64,000 nucleotides of DNA from Kalaharituber pfeilii (GCA_015179045.1 WHUZ01000145.1:21755-85754); one strand, 5' to 3'; numbered from the stretch's first letter, positions 27,185-37,495 are shown. A program made the numbers and translations. The notes: a model not told the origin generated them from the letters alone.

Positions 27185-27597
27185 ATGGGCTTTTCCCGCC
27201 CGACCAGAAATAAATAAGAGATGGGTGCGCTGGGGAGGATATGGTATTGCGCAACCGTTGGTGGGCATGGCAGAAGGGGTATCATTATGTGGTTTTCGAT
27301 TTTTAGAAGTGGTTTCAGTGGTGTCATTCCATTATTTTCGACGTTTTGTTACATAGTTTTTCAGCGGTTTATTTGTCAGAATTGGAGCTCTATTGTCTAA
27401 TTAATTCCACATGGTCTGCCCGGTGGTTATTGGCCTGCGCGGCTCTTGAGGGCTGGCGCGGCAGTTCACTACCTCAGCGAACAGGTGCGTGTGCTGCTTT
27501 GCGTGGCCTTGGCAAACTGGGGGCCAGCTACACACGTGCGGTGAGCCGTATTTAATATGCGCAAAATGGAAAGTATCAACTGGAAGATTAATCGAGT
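27185..27597. other. Convergent intergenic region
   Basis: Lies between the 3' ends of the two dioxygenase genes. It contains AT-rich stretches and aataaa-like signals (27211 on plus), but no other feature. Confidence 0.45.
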
Positions 27598-29346
27598 TTA
27601 AAGCCAAGTTTTATTCAAAATCTTCTCATGTGAAAAAAAAGCAATACTGGAACGAGCACCATCAAAGTCCGCAACAAAATGCTCCAGTAAACGAGAACGA
27701 AAAAAAATAACATCCCCTTGCTGAAACTTTAACTTTATCCCTAAATCAGGCAAAACTAACTCTCCTCCAGTAAAGTTTCCCCAACAACACATAGCCACCC
27801 AACCATCAGGAGTATCATTATAGTCTTTATGAGCTTCAACTTGAGTATTCCGCAATAAAGCAAGTCCATAAAAACAGGCACGACGAGAAGTGTTCAGCAA
27901 AGAACATGGTACATTATTAGAACAATCTTCCTGAAAAAGCCTCCAATAACGTAAATAACAATCAGGATCAATAACTAAAAAAAGCATTCCAATAACTTGA
28001 ATTAATTGAGAAATATTATTAAAGAAAGCACCTACAGCCCGCTGCTTGTAGCCGGCAGATCCAATATCCCTGGACAAAGTAGGTGGGGTAAAAGTATGTC
28101 CTTTCTGCATCCAATATGCTAAGTGATATACTCCAAAAGTAGAGTGTCTTTGACAAAGTAAAGCCACTTTAGAGTAACGGCAATCCTCTTTCCCTGGAGG
28201 AGGTGGTGAATATTCCTCTTCTAAGGAATCAATGGCTGTAAGAGTATCTTTTTGCATTTGAATACCTGCCGATTTTCCAATGGGATACTATATTTTTTAA
28301 GTTAGTATATATACGCAACAGCAAATAAGATAAAACGAGGAGTGGGAGTAGGAGGACGTAGAGGGTGACCGGAGGGTAGCCGGTTACCCTCCGGGGGAGT
28401 AGGAGGACGTGGAGGGTAACCGGAGGGTAACCGGAGGGTAACCAGAGTGAAAGTAAGAGGACGTGGAGGGTAGCCGGAGGGCAACCGGAGTGAAAGTAGG
28501 AGGACGTGGAGGGCAGCCGGAGGGTAACCGGAGTGAAGATAGGAGGACGCGGAGGGTAGCCGGAGGGCAACCGGAGTGAAAGCAGGAGGACGTGGAGGGT
28601 AGCCGGAGGGTAACCGGGGTGAAAGCAGGAGGACGTGGAGGGTAGCCGGAGGGTAACCGGGGTGAAAGCAGGAGGACGTGGAGGGTAGCCGGAGGGTAAC
28701 CGGGGTGAAAGTAGGAGGACGTGGAGGGTAACCGGGGTGAAAGCAGGAGGACGTGGAGGGTAGCCGGAGGGTAACCGGGGTGAAAGCAGGAGGACGTGGA
28801 GGGTAGCCGGAGGGTAACCGGAGTGAAAGTAGGAGGACGTGGAGGGCAGCCGGAGGGCAACCGGAGTGAAAGCAGGAGGACGTGGAGGGTGGCCGGAGGG
28901 TAACCAGGGTGAAAGCAGGAGGACGTGGAGGGCAGCCGGATCAGGTATGTAGATTTTTGCCACAGGGTCATAGCCTGTTATATAACCCCCCCCCCAAAAA
29001 AAAAACGCATACTTACATTTAATACCCCCTTCCAAAAAACCAGTAATTCACTACCTTCCGAAGAGATCCACCTTCCACTCACTTCAGTTAACGTGGCCTG
29101 TTCAAAAAGTTGATCATGCTCGACATCAGAGCGGTTAATTTTTTTGTTTTGATCAGCCATTAAGGCTTGAAAGGAAACGGTGGTTAAAATAATTGGAAGC
29201 TTATTTAACGAATTCACCAAGCTCTGGATATGCTTATGGAAGACTTCAGCATACTCCCCGGGCTTCCTAATGGGCATTGTTGCCTCCACCTCAGCATTCA
29301 CCTCTCGAACTCTCTCAAATCTCCTTTTTCCTTCCGCTTCCGACAT
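27598..29346 (-). CDS. Two-exon gene with TET/JBP-like 2OG-Fe(II) dioxygenase domain
   Basis: Exon 1 is 29346-29017 (ATG, 110 codons), the intron 29016-28288, exon 2 28287-27598. The donor is GTAAGT, the branch point TACTAAC (28307-28301) and the acceptor ATATAG; exon 1 ends and exon 2 begins in phase 0, giving ~339 residues with no internal stop. Exon 1 encodes a module starting MSEAEGKRRFERVREVN that also occurs at 36903, 59938 and 62320. Exon 2 carries HKDYND (HxD), GGELVLPDLGIKL, GDVIFFRSRLLEHFV (distal His) and GARSSIAFFSHE (Arg), the motif order of fungal TET/JBP-type enzymes that oxidise 5-methylcytosine. Family assignment is from memory, and activity on DNA is inference. Confidence 0.65.
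28335..28945. repeat. Intronic 43-bp minisatellite, ~14 units
   Basis: Unit gtgaaagcaggaggacgtgg plus agggtagccggagggtaaccggg, exactly 43 bp between several copies (for example 28621 and 28664). Because 43 is not a multiple of three and the unit lacks stops, long ORFs run through in different frames; they are not genes. The sister copy at 60680-60745 has only about 1.5 units. Confidence 0.9.
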
Positions 29347-29955
29347 CTTCCACCAAAATTATTAGGCGTTACGCACAAATAATTAAGGTGCTAACTTTGT
29401 AAAAATTCAGGCACTACGCACAGAATGTTTTACACAGTGAATAGTCTAGCAAAAAGTGAAAGGAGAAGTGAAAAAGCAACAAGCCAGCGACAATGTGAAG
29501 GTATTAGGCTGGCAAGTCGGCTGGAGAGTCCAGTAGGTGAGTTAGGCGTGAGTACACCTCAGGAATTCAACACGCGTAAAATTAGCGCGAGTTCCGCGGC
29601 GTATGAGTTCTTCTGCGGTGTATGAGTTCGGCAGCGTATGAGTTCGGCGGCGTGTGAGTTAGGCGGCGCGTGAGGTCAGCACGTGAACTCACCACGCGTA
29701 AATTCAGTGCGCGACGAGGAGTTCTGTAAAAAAGTTTGAGTGAGATGCTCTTGCTGCGGGGGGGGGTATTGCGTGGCGTACCTGAGGAGCTGCTGAGAGC
29801 TGGGAAGGGAAGGCAGTTGCTGTGAAGGGGGGATGCTGTGAAGGCGAGATGCTGCGTGTTTGCGGGTTTGCAAGGTGTGTTTCACCGGAATAGAAAGCGG
29901 AGGAGGCTGCTATCGCGATGGGGCTGCGGCGTTGTTTTCTAAGGAGTAAGGAGAT
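29347..29955 (-). promoter_or_regulatory. Shared 5' module (promoter/leader) of the TET/JBP-like gene
   Basis: About 600 bp upstream of the start codon are nearly the same as 36904-37495 and, inverted, as parts of 58500-59937. The module includes taggcgttacgcacaaataa just upstream of the ATG and an 18-bp tandem gtatgagttcggcggc (about 29595-29680). Conservation among copies with different downstream coding sequence suggests it is the mobile or duplicated 5' end, presumably with the promoter. Confidence 0.6.
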
Positions 29956-30048
29956 GAGAGAGGAGAAAGCGAAGCCGGAGAGTTCGGTGCTCGAGTTCAG
30001 GACAGTGAGAGGGCGAACCCTGGGTGAGAAAGGAGAAGCCTGTGCCAC

Positions 30049-30105
30049 GGTCTTGGCATGAGACTGGCGTATGCCTAGCAGAAGAGTGATAGTCTCATGC
30101 CAAGA
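30049..30105. repeat. 15-bp perfect inverted repeat
   Basis: gtcttggcatgagac (30049-30063) and gtctcatgccaagac (30091-30105), 27-bp spacer. Similar strings occur near 9102 and at 62033, where they mark the edge of the related 5' module. Confidence 0.75.
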
Positions 30106-30133
30106 CCCTCTGGGCCGCGAAAGCCGACTATTA

Positions 30134-30618
30134 CAGTTTTCCCTTGCTATACCGGATCTGTAAAATCTGGCCTTTTTCGTCCGGTAGAGCAAGGTTCCGT
30201 TATAGAATAAAATGCTTGGCAAAACAGAATTAGGGATGGGCAGCAATTGGGAACAACGACAGCCTAATTTTATTATGTAATGTTAAGTTTAGTAAGCATC
30301 TGAAGGTGAATGCAATGTGGGATAGCTTTTTTTTTTTTTTTTTTTTTTTTCACGTGACCCCGCTTGTAGCTGTTCGCCATGGCAGGGCAATGTGGGATAG
30401 CCAAGATTGGACGTATCGTGTTAGTGTATCCGGTATAGCAAATATTAGTTGTATGGAGACAGGGGGTCGGTGCCTGGCAATTCCTGTCCGGTCCGGTATT
30501 CTTAGTGCGTCCGGTATAGCAAGAGAGTTTTGTATGGGAGCGGGATGTAGCAACCTGAGAGCATCCGGTATAACAAGGTTTCCGGTACAACGAGGTCCGG
30601 TATAGCAAGGGAAAACTG
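30134..30618. mobile_element. MITE, pogo/Tc1-mariner type
   Basis: Terminal inverted repeats cagttttcccttgctatacc, then gga, are perfect over ~23 bp and flanked by TA (30132-30133, 30619-30620). The interior repeats ccggtatagcaa several times and has no ORF for a transposase. It contains S3, so its own size is about 410 bp. Confidence 0.88.
30312..30401 (-). mobile_element. Micro-retroposon S3 inside the MITE
   Basis: Minus-strand body ccctgccatggcgaacagct, then acaagcggggtcacgtg, with a ~24-nt A tail. The 15-bp duplication gcaatgtgggatagc is at 30312-30326 and 30387-30401. Confidence 0.9.
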
Positions 30619-30624
30619 TATGAA

Positions 30625-30700
30625 AGACCGCGTCAACGCGGAAAGTTAGTCTGGTCGCAATGGCGGAAAGTCCAAGTCGCGTAGCCGTTATGTGAGGTTT
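30625..30700 (-). repeat. Short dispersed repeat shared with 54290-54360
   Basis: Minus strand cttggactttccgccattgc, then gaccagactaactttccgc, aligns with the plus-strand 54305 region at about 75-80% by eye. Nature unknown. Confidence 0.5.
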
Positions 30701-30958
30701 CATAACATGAGCAGATGCTCTGATTGGCTGTCATAGGCGTCTCGAGGCAGACTGGCTGCTCTGCCTAGAGATACGTTTCCGGCGGTCGCAGAGATTATGT
30801 TCATTCAGGGTAACAGGGGTTCGAGGGCTCAAGGGTTCAAGAGTTTGACACCGTCAGAGGTTTCAAGAATTTGGCCTAGACAAGTTAGGATTAACAGAGC
30901 AACAGCCGAGGAGAGAAAGAACTATCTTTAAGATAACCGGATAGGGGGTTAAGATACA
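30701..30958. other. No recognisable gene
   Basis: Contains attcagggtaacaggggttc and short gttcaagag repeats, loosely related to the repeat at 60-172. Confidence 0.4.
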
Positions 30959-31094
30959 TGTTTTTGTTTTTTGTTTTGTTTTTTTTCATTTATCGCATGC
31001 CGCCCTGAGGGCCATGGCGATGTTTGGATACATACTAGTAGCTATATATATATATGTATGAAAGAAAGGAAAGTAAATTTGGTTGCTTTCTCCA

Positions 31095-31501
31095 TCACTC
31101 TTCGCCTGCCCATACTAATACCTTGGCTACCTCCGCCACGCCCCCCTTCTTTGGTTGTCTTAAGCCTTCCGCCCCTTTCGGGAATCTGTTCCTCCATGGC
31201 TGGCGTTTGTCGTTATGTGCGTGAGGTTCTCTGGCGCTTTCCCGCACCACCGGCATTCTGGAGAGTCCACCTTGCCCGTTCCGTATCTCCATTCTTTCAG
31301 CCCTTTGTTTCCCAGAATGCCCGCCAGCGTTGATAACAGCCGGCGGTCCTCTAGCTCCTGTAGGGGTCGGCATGTGAGTTTCAGTCGATTTCTTTCTTCG
31401 GCCCTGAACGCTTTCCCTTCCTGTCGTATCCCTGCTTCCGTTACTACTTCGTCCTCACACACGCAGGGCTGTGCCGACTTTCGCCGCTCTGTCTGCCTCA
31501 T
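31095..31501 (-). pseudogene. L5 ORF2 C-terminus with zinc knuckle
   Basis: DSPECRWCGKAPENLTHI gives the CCHC motif at the end of the polyprotein. The remainder (KGAEGLRQ ... VLVWAGEE, stop 31095) is in another frame, so a frameshift lies near 31180. It matches the L1 fragment's end motif by motif. Confidence 0.8.
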
Positions 31502-32273
31502 CGTTGCCTCTCACGCCTTTGTGTCCTTTGACCCAGGTTATCGCCAGGTCCAGGTTCCCCTTTGCTACTCTCCTTTCCCACTGTTCCCGGACCTCCTGTG
31601 ACGCCCCATCTACGGTCGGATCTCCCTTGGCTATCCTCTGTAGTCTGGTTATGGCTGTGCGGGAGTCTGTGACGACCATGATCTCCCCTTCGTGCTGTAA
31701 TCCCCGGCTGATGGCGAGCATTTCCCCGTCGTTCACGGTACTTCGTCTTCCTAAATAGTAGGATTGGTCCAAGTCTCGTTTGTACGTGCCTGCCCCCGTG
31801 GAGTCGTCGATCCGGCTCCCGTCCGTGTACACGCTCTCCCATCCCTCCTCTTCCTCTTTCCGGATGGACGCTTCCAATTCCTCTTTGCTTAGGTCGCTCG
31901 GTTGGAAGGGAAACGTGTGCAGGGGTAGGGGGTCCCGGTGTGTCAAAGTGCCTCTCAGATATCTTGTGTCGGGTTGTGGGTCCTGGATCTGTTCCTGCGA
32001 GAATCTCAGCATCCGAGCTTCGACTCGGTCTCTCTCCCCGTACACAAAGGCTTCCACTGATTCGAGGTTTGTTAGTCCTTCCACCACGTCCCTCCGAGTT
32101 CCCCATGGGGCCCCAATGATGTTTCTGGCGACCGTGTATTGCCAGCTTTCCAGTTGTCTCATCTTCCTCTCCACCAGCGCTCCCTTGGCGTATCCAGTCC
32201 AAGCCCAACTGCCGTAGGTGGCGATGCTCCTGGCTATGCTAGTGTATAGCTGCCTCCTCTTGCTTGGGGGCAT
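31455..32273 (-). pseudogene. L5 ORF2: RT thumb and RNase H
   Basis: 272 open codons. The first half (SIARSIATYGSWAWTGYAKG) is the RT C-terminal extension. RNase H motifs follow: SVYTDGSRID, GEMLAISRGL, VVTDSRTAI and WVKGHKGVRGNDEADRAAK, so all acidic catalytic positions are present. The segment is intact on its own but out of frame with the upstream RT. Confidence 0.88.
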
Positions 32274-32290
32274 CCTCGTAAGCTTTGACG

Positions 32291-33243
32291 CTACCGTCCA
32301 TGCCGCCTTTCCCAGTTGTAGTCTTCTCTCCCAAAGTGGTCGTTGTACTTGAGCTCCCAGGGGATCGTCAGTCCTACCAACCTGTAGCTTCTCCCTTTGA
32401 CTCCTATTATCAATGTCTCCGATTTCCGTGGGTCCAGTTCTAACCCTTCCTCTCTCGCCTCTTCGACTAGCTGTCGTCGGAGGCTGTCTATATCTTTCCT
32501 CAGTCGCATCATGGAGCGGCTTTGGAAATCACGCTGTGAAAATCGTCCACGTATGATCTTGTGAATTGTCTTTCGTCCGGGGGCTACTCCTACCAAGAAA
32601 AGCACTGGTGACATTGGTGAGCCCTGGGGTGCTCCGTCCGTCATTTTATCCCGGTTCCCCGAACTTTCCCGTCCCATGATATCCTGAAGTCGTTCGGTTG
32701 TAGGAACCCGTCGACGAACGCCGCAACATTTGGATTTCTCTCCTCTAGTCGTCGCACTACTCTTTCTCTCCTCACATGGTTGAACACAGCCTTGATGTCA
32801 TCCCCCACTATCGCCGTCCATTCTCCTCGGTCCAGGCGCCTGTCTATCTCCTTCAGGATCTGTCTCTGTAGGTCCTCTGCTCCTTGATGTGGTCGGCTCC
32901 CCAGCTGTGAGTCTTGGAATAGGGGGTCCATCCTCTGTATCATGTTCGCTACTACCTTCTGACCCAGTTTGGCCACTGTGTTCAGAAGGGTGATGGGGCG
33001 CCAGCTTCCGGGTTGGTCGCTGGGTCTTCCTCTCTTCAGTATCATGACCATGTCGAATCCCCTGGTGAACCGGTATTTTCCGTTTATATAGTCCACTATT
33101 TCTTCTCTCACCGCCTCCCATAGTCTCGTCCTCCTAATCAGTTTCAGGATGCCGTACTGGATGCCGTCCGGTCCCGGCGCCGATCGGGATTTCGTTTTTG
33201 CTAATGCCTTGTCCATTTCCCTTCTGGCTTCTTCTCTATCCAT
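32291..33243 (-). pseudogene. L5 ORF2: reverse transcriptase core, frameshifted
   Basis: RSAPGPDGIQYGILK, PGSWRPITLLNTVAK, QLGSRPHQGAEDL and GAPQGSPMSPVLF define the RT. The catalytic motif reads YVDD only in another frame (codons 32553-32542), because a frameshift just before it is compensated shortly after. A stop and frame change also lie near 32650. The enzyme cannot be made from this copy without several shifts. Confidence 0.88.
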
Positions 33244-33321
33244 GGTTACGCCTTCGGGTTTCCTGGACTCCCTCGGGGGGGTTTCTTCCGTTATGAAGTT
33301 GTGACTTATTAGGCTCCCGAG

Positions 33322-34748
33322 CTATCTGTTCGTCTCGCCTGGTATTCCCATGAGGGTCCTCGTCCTGAACGGGTCCCGTGCCAGTCTGAAAAAGTCCCAT
33401 GGTAACGTGATCCGGTCTTCCTCCAGGTATTGTTCCCAGAAGGCCTTTTTCTTTTCTCTGATCAAGTCTCTGAGTAGTCGGCGTGCCCTGGTCCTTTCTC
33501 TGTTGGAGCTGTGCACACGAGCATAGGTTATCATTCATAAAGTCAGAAAAAAAAAGAAGAAAGCTGAGAGAACACAACCGCTTCCAAGAAAACTACATCT
33601 AACAAAATAACATGGCCATCTCCTCCTGCACAACCCTCTCTGCCCTTCTCCTCGTCCTTTGTCCTCTTCCAAACTCCCCTTGCCACACACTCTCCCTGTC
33701 GGGCCGCGGAGAATGTATTTCGTCATCTTTCTGGCCTCCTTTAGCCCCTTATCGAACCACCTTTTGGACCTGTCTGTTATCCTCGCTTCCTTGGTGTGTT
33801 CCTGTGCCAGTCGGCTTAGCATCTCGTAAGCACTTTCCTCTTCTCCAACTGTCCGGTCCCCCCACTCCTCTTCAAACCTCTCCCATCTCTCCCAATCCGT
33901 TACCCTTATTGTCTTCATGGTGGCAGCTTTCTCCCCTTTGATCTGTCCCATTATCATGGCATGGTCTGACCCCACTATCCATGATACACCCGTCGTTCTC
34001 CATTCCCCGTCTCTGGCGAACACTAGGTCGAGCAATGCTGTCCTTGTCATCCCGCCTATCTTCCTGGTCCACGTTCTCCACGTTGCCGTCCCCTTATCTA
34101 TCTGTTGTCTCAGACCTTGTGCTTGCATGGTGCTGTTCCTCTGCTGTCTTGTCTATCTGACAACTCCCGGTGGTGGCTGTTGAGGTCCCCTATCAACATG
34201 TCCACCATGCCTATCTCCTTGCTTCGGTACCCATTCGATGACCTGTCCGACCTGGAAGTGGCGGCGTATCCCTCTGAGTCCGTGTATCTGTATCTTCTGG
34301 CTTTGTCAGATTTCTCCTTCCCTAAGTCCGCTCGCAGGAAGCACTTGATTCTCTCCCCGCGGCATCCCAGCCCCTTTTTTAAAATTTGGACGACGTTGTC
34401 AGATACGTGTATGGATATCGCCGGGTTCCCATTCCTTGCCGGAATCATGTGTGTGCTGATCCTTCGCACGTTCCTGTATGAGATCTCGCCGGCGTTCTCT
34501 ATTCTCAAGTCCCTGTCTATTCTTCCGGTCCCTTCGTTTGGTCCTATGTCAAACGTCACCAACTCCACCAGCCTGCTGTCCCAGTCCACTCTCGCTCCAG
34601 GATTGAACCTCTTGACGGCTTTGGTTAGATGTTCCAAGTCCCTCGGCCCTTGCCGGTGTGTGGTGTCTGCCATCAGGAGTATGCGTTCCTCCGGGAATTC
34701 CATGTCTAGTATGACCCTGCGAATCTGGTATGGGGCCAACTTGCCCAT
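33322..34748 (-). pseudogene. L5 ORF1 end, endonuclease and linker
   Basis: From 34748: YQIRRVILDMEFPEERILLM and DLEHLTKAVKRFNPGARVDW are typical of the RRM-flanking region of fungal Tad1 polyproteins. GDLNSHHREL and the later VGSDHAMI are endonuclease/exonuclease/phosphatase motifs. SKRWFDKGLKEARK and KKAFWEQYLEED lead toward RT. A foreign-looking insert with a short A run (about 33540-33610) and frame changes at about 34115 break it. Confidence 0.8.
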
Positions 34749-34772
34749 TGCCTGGTTTAGTCTGATCCTGGT

Positions 34773-35797
34773 CTATTCCATCTCTTGATTCCCCCCTTTT
34801 GGGTGTGCCCACTTTCCCTTCCAGTTGTCGTCGTTGTGGATTCTAGCTTGCCATAGCCGTTCCCTGGGGATTATGTAGTCTTCCTTGCTCTCCACTTTCT
34901 TCATTCCGACGTTAATTGTCTCGCTTGTTCTCTTACTGGCTGCCACCTCCGCATACGTTTTCGGCCCCTTCTCCCCTTTATCTCCTTCATCATTGTTGTT
35001 TCCCTTTGGTGCCTCAGCCCCCTTGTCGTCTCCTTTCTTTGGTGAAACGTTGATCCTCTTTTCTGGTTGGGTTCCCTTCGTGACCTTTTTCCCCCCCTTT
35101 TCTTCTCTCTGGGGCCCTTTGGGGGTTTGGGTTTGTCTCGTCGACTCCTCCTCCTTCTCCCTTTCCTCCTTCTCCCTTTCCTCCTTCTCCCTTTCCTCCT
35201 TCTCCCTTTCCTCCTTCTCCCTTTCCTCCTTCTCCCTTTCCAACTTTGCCTGATAGGCGTGCTGGCTGTGTTCTAGTTTCGTGTGGGAATATTCGGTCCC
35301 TTCCATCTTTTGGGGAAATTGCGGGTTCTCTTCCTCTGTTGGTGTGACTAAATCTATGATTTCGTCAGCCTCCAGCGGGGGTGGTGGCATCTTGGCTGTG
35401 TATGCGTGCATGCTGTCGCCTAGGGTCGTGTGTGAGTACTCCGTCCCTTCCATCCTCTGTGGGGGTTCCACCGCCTGGCTTCCTGTGTCGTTCTGCCAGT
35501 GTCTTCTTTCTCTGTTTTTATCTGTGTGCGTGTTTCCTTCGGATTCGCATGCTTGCTGTCCTGTAGTCGCGTATGGGAGTATTCGGTCCCTTCCATTCTC
35601 TGTGGGGGTTCCTCTATCGTGGCTCCTGACTCCGTCCCTGTCTCGGAAGGTGTCCATTCTTCTCTCCCCGGGGTGTTGGCCCTCACTTTTCTGCGAATTT
35701 CGTCCAGCGCAAATCCGTAGTTCCTTGTGGTCTGCGGGATAGTATCCACCCAGCTTTGTCCTCCCAGATCCTCCCTTTTAAACATGCTTGCCATCAT
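34773..35797 (-). pseudogene. L5 ORF1 with PPQRMEGTEYSHT repeats
   Basis: Two overlapping frames (35797-35420, 35657-34773). A ~20-residue motif P.QRMEGTEYSHT.L..S.HA recurs three or four times, one copy being out of frame. An (EKEERE)n stretch comes from a 15-bp repeat at about 35150-35240. The end is basic (GKKVTKGTQPEKR, PKTYAEVAASKR). It is the nucleic-acid-binding Gag-like ORF1 of a LINE, frameshifted once near 35650. Confidence 0.75.
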
Positions 35798-36063
35798 CTT
35801 TTCGAGTTTATTTTCTCGATCATTGTCTCCATTTCTGGTAGCAGGATACCTCTTTCCCTCGCCGCCGCGTTAATGATTGTCAACATGAGTTGTTCTCTCA
35901 TGATCTGGAGACTGGCGCGCATTGCTGTCTCCGTCTCCGCTTGAGCCTCTCCTATTCTTTGCTCCAACCTATCTCTTTCTTCTCTGAATCCGTCCAGGGT
36001 CTGTTGTCTGTGAGGTTCTCTGGCTAGTTGTCTAACCTCATCCGGTTGAGGGGTATCCCGGTT

Positions 36064-36903
36064 CTGGGGGCTCGCTTATCGTTTCGTTCCCCTTGGTGAA
36101 ATCCTCCAGTGTGGGTCTGTTCTGAACGTGGGTTCCGTCGCTATCCTGGGTGTCGCGTGCCTGACTGGCCGGTTTGGCGGGGTGCTCGTTTGAGCCTTCA
36201 CCGTTCTGGGTGCTGCGGTTACTGTCCTGATTGAACTGTCGCTGTATGTGTCGTCCTCCCCCGGGGTGCAGATGACATATTCCCCGTCATCGTGCGTGTT
36301 GTTTACCTGGTACTGTGCCACTGTGATCGAATCCTCTATCTGGTCTTCCGGGGGAAAAGGGTCCATTGCCTCGCTTTTCTCAATAAAGTCGATAATGTCC
36401 TGTGTTGCTACTGTTCCGTCCTGAATTTCTTCAATCGTGATGACCCTGTTCGGTCCCTCGGTAGCCTTTACCAGTCTTTCCCCTTCCCTTTCGTCCCTCT
36501 TCTTCGTGAATTCGATTGCCTCCTGGAATTTGTGGAGCGTCCACTGTTGATCTTCCTGAATGAAGGTGATGTTGTCGCGTGACCTCCAGTTCCTAACCAG
36601 TAATTCACTACCTTCCGAAGACATCCACCTTCCACTCTCTTCCGTTAATCTAGCCTGTTCAAAGAGTTGATCATGCTCGACATCAGAGCGCTTAATTTTT
36701 TTGTCTTGATTAGCCATTAAGTCTTGAAAGGAAACCGCAGTTGAGGCAATCGGAAGCTTATTAAACGAATTCACCAAGCTCCGGATATGCTTATGGAAGA
36801 CTTCAGCATACTCCCCGGGTTTCCTAATGGGCATTGTTGCCTCACCCTCAGCATTGACCTCTCGAACTCTCTCAAATCTCCTTTTTCCTTCCGCGTCCGA
36901 CAT
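36064..36903 (-). CDS. N-terminal module ORF (copy C) upstream of LINE L5
   Basis: 275-residue ORF, ATG 36903. The first ~104 residues are almost the same as exon 1 of the TET/JBP-like gene; the rest (RNWRSRDNITFIQEDQQW ... SMTVAQ-like acidic region ... RISPRGTKR) is shared only with copy B. After its TAA the same frame continues as a coiled coil (EERDRLEQRIGEAQAETETA) for ~80 codons up to LINE ORF1. It is therefore probably the 5' part of the LINE ORF1 with one stop mutation. No known domain recognised; helical and acidic. Confidence 0.6.
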
Positions 36904-37495
36904 CTTCCACCAAAATTATTAGGCGTTACGCACAAATAATTAAGGTGCTAACTTTGTAAAAATTCAGGCACTACGCACAGAATGTTTTACACAGTGAATA
37001 GTCTAGCAAAAAGTGAAAGGAGAAGTGAAAAAGCAACAAGCCAGCGACAATGTGAAGGTATTAGGCTGGCAAGTCGGCTGGAGAGTCCAGTAGGTGAGTT
37101 AGGCGTGAATACACCTCAGGAATTCAGCACGCGTAAAATCAGCGCGAGTTCTGCGGCGTATGAGTTCTTCTGCGGCGTATGAGTTCGGCGGCGTGTGAGT
37201 TAGGCGGCGCGTGAGTTGAGCGTGTGAACTCAGTGCGTGTCAATTCAGTGCGTGACGAGCAAAGAGTTCTGTAAAAAAGTTTGAGTGAGATGCTCTTGCT
37301 GCGGGGGGGAGACTTTGAGGGGGGTATCGTGGGGCGTACCTGAGGAGCTGCCGAGAGCTAGGAGGGGGAGGCAGTTGTTGCGAAGGGGGGATGCTGTGAA
37401 GGAGAGATGCTGCGTGTTTGCGTGTTTGCGTGTTTGCGTGTTTGCAAGGTGTGTTTCGAAGGAGTAAGGAGATGAGAGAGGAGAAAGCGAAGCCT
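36904..37495 (-). promoter_or_regulatory. Shared 5' module, copy C
   Basis: Matches 29347-29955 closely from the ATG outward, including the gcggcgtatgagttcttctg repeats and the tttgcgtgtttgcgtg tract. It diverges after gaaagcgaagcc. Beyond that point it matches only copy B (inverted). Confidence 0.6.

Larger units (their letters stand above)
30959..36063 (-). mobile_element. Near full-length Tad1-like LINE (L5), degenerate
   Basis: Minus strand: ORF1, then ORF2 with apurinic-type endonuclease, reverse transcriptase, RNase H and C-terminal zinc knuckle, 3' hairpin gccctgagggc (31002-31012) and an A-rich tail (T/G-rich 30959-30986 on plus). RNase H plus the tail motif place it in the Tad1 group of fungal LINEs. 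Several frameshifts and stops break it. The N-terminal module at 36064-36903 runs into its ORF1 with only one stop and may be its true 5' end; no target duplication was found. Confidence 0.88.

Noticed and set aside
28229..29035. 268-codon minus-strand ORF, Pro/Leu/Ser-rich
   Set aside because: It is a translation of the 43-bp minisatellite, whose unit has no stop in any frame; it lies in an intron.
31780..32217. Plus-strand ORFs over the LINE RNase H and RT region
   Set aside because: The opposite strand carries recognisable catalytic motifs; these are shadows.
34885..35276. Plus-strand ORFs rich in SFSLSSFSLS
   Set aside because: Antisense of the 15-bp (EKEERE) repeat in LINE ORF1.
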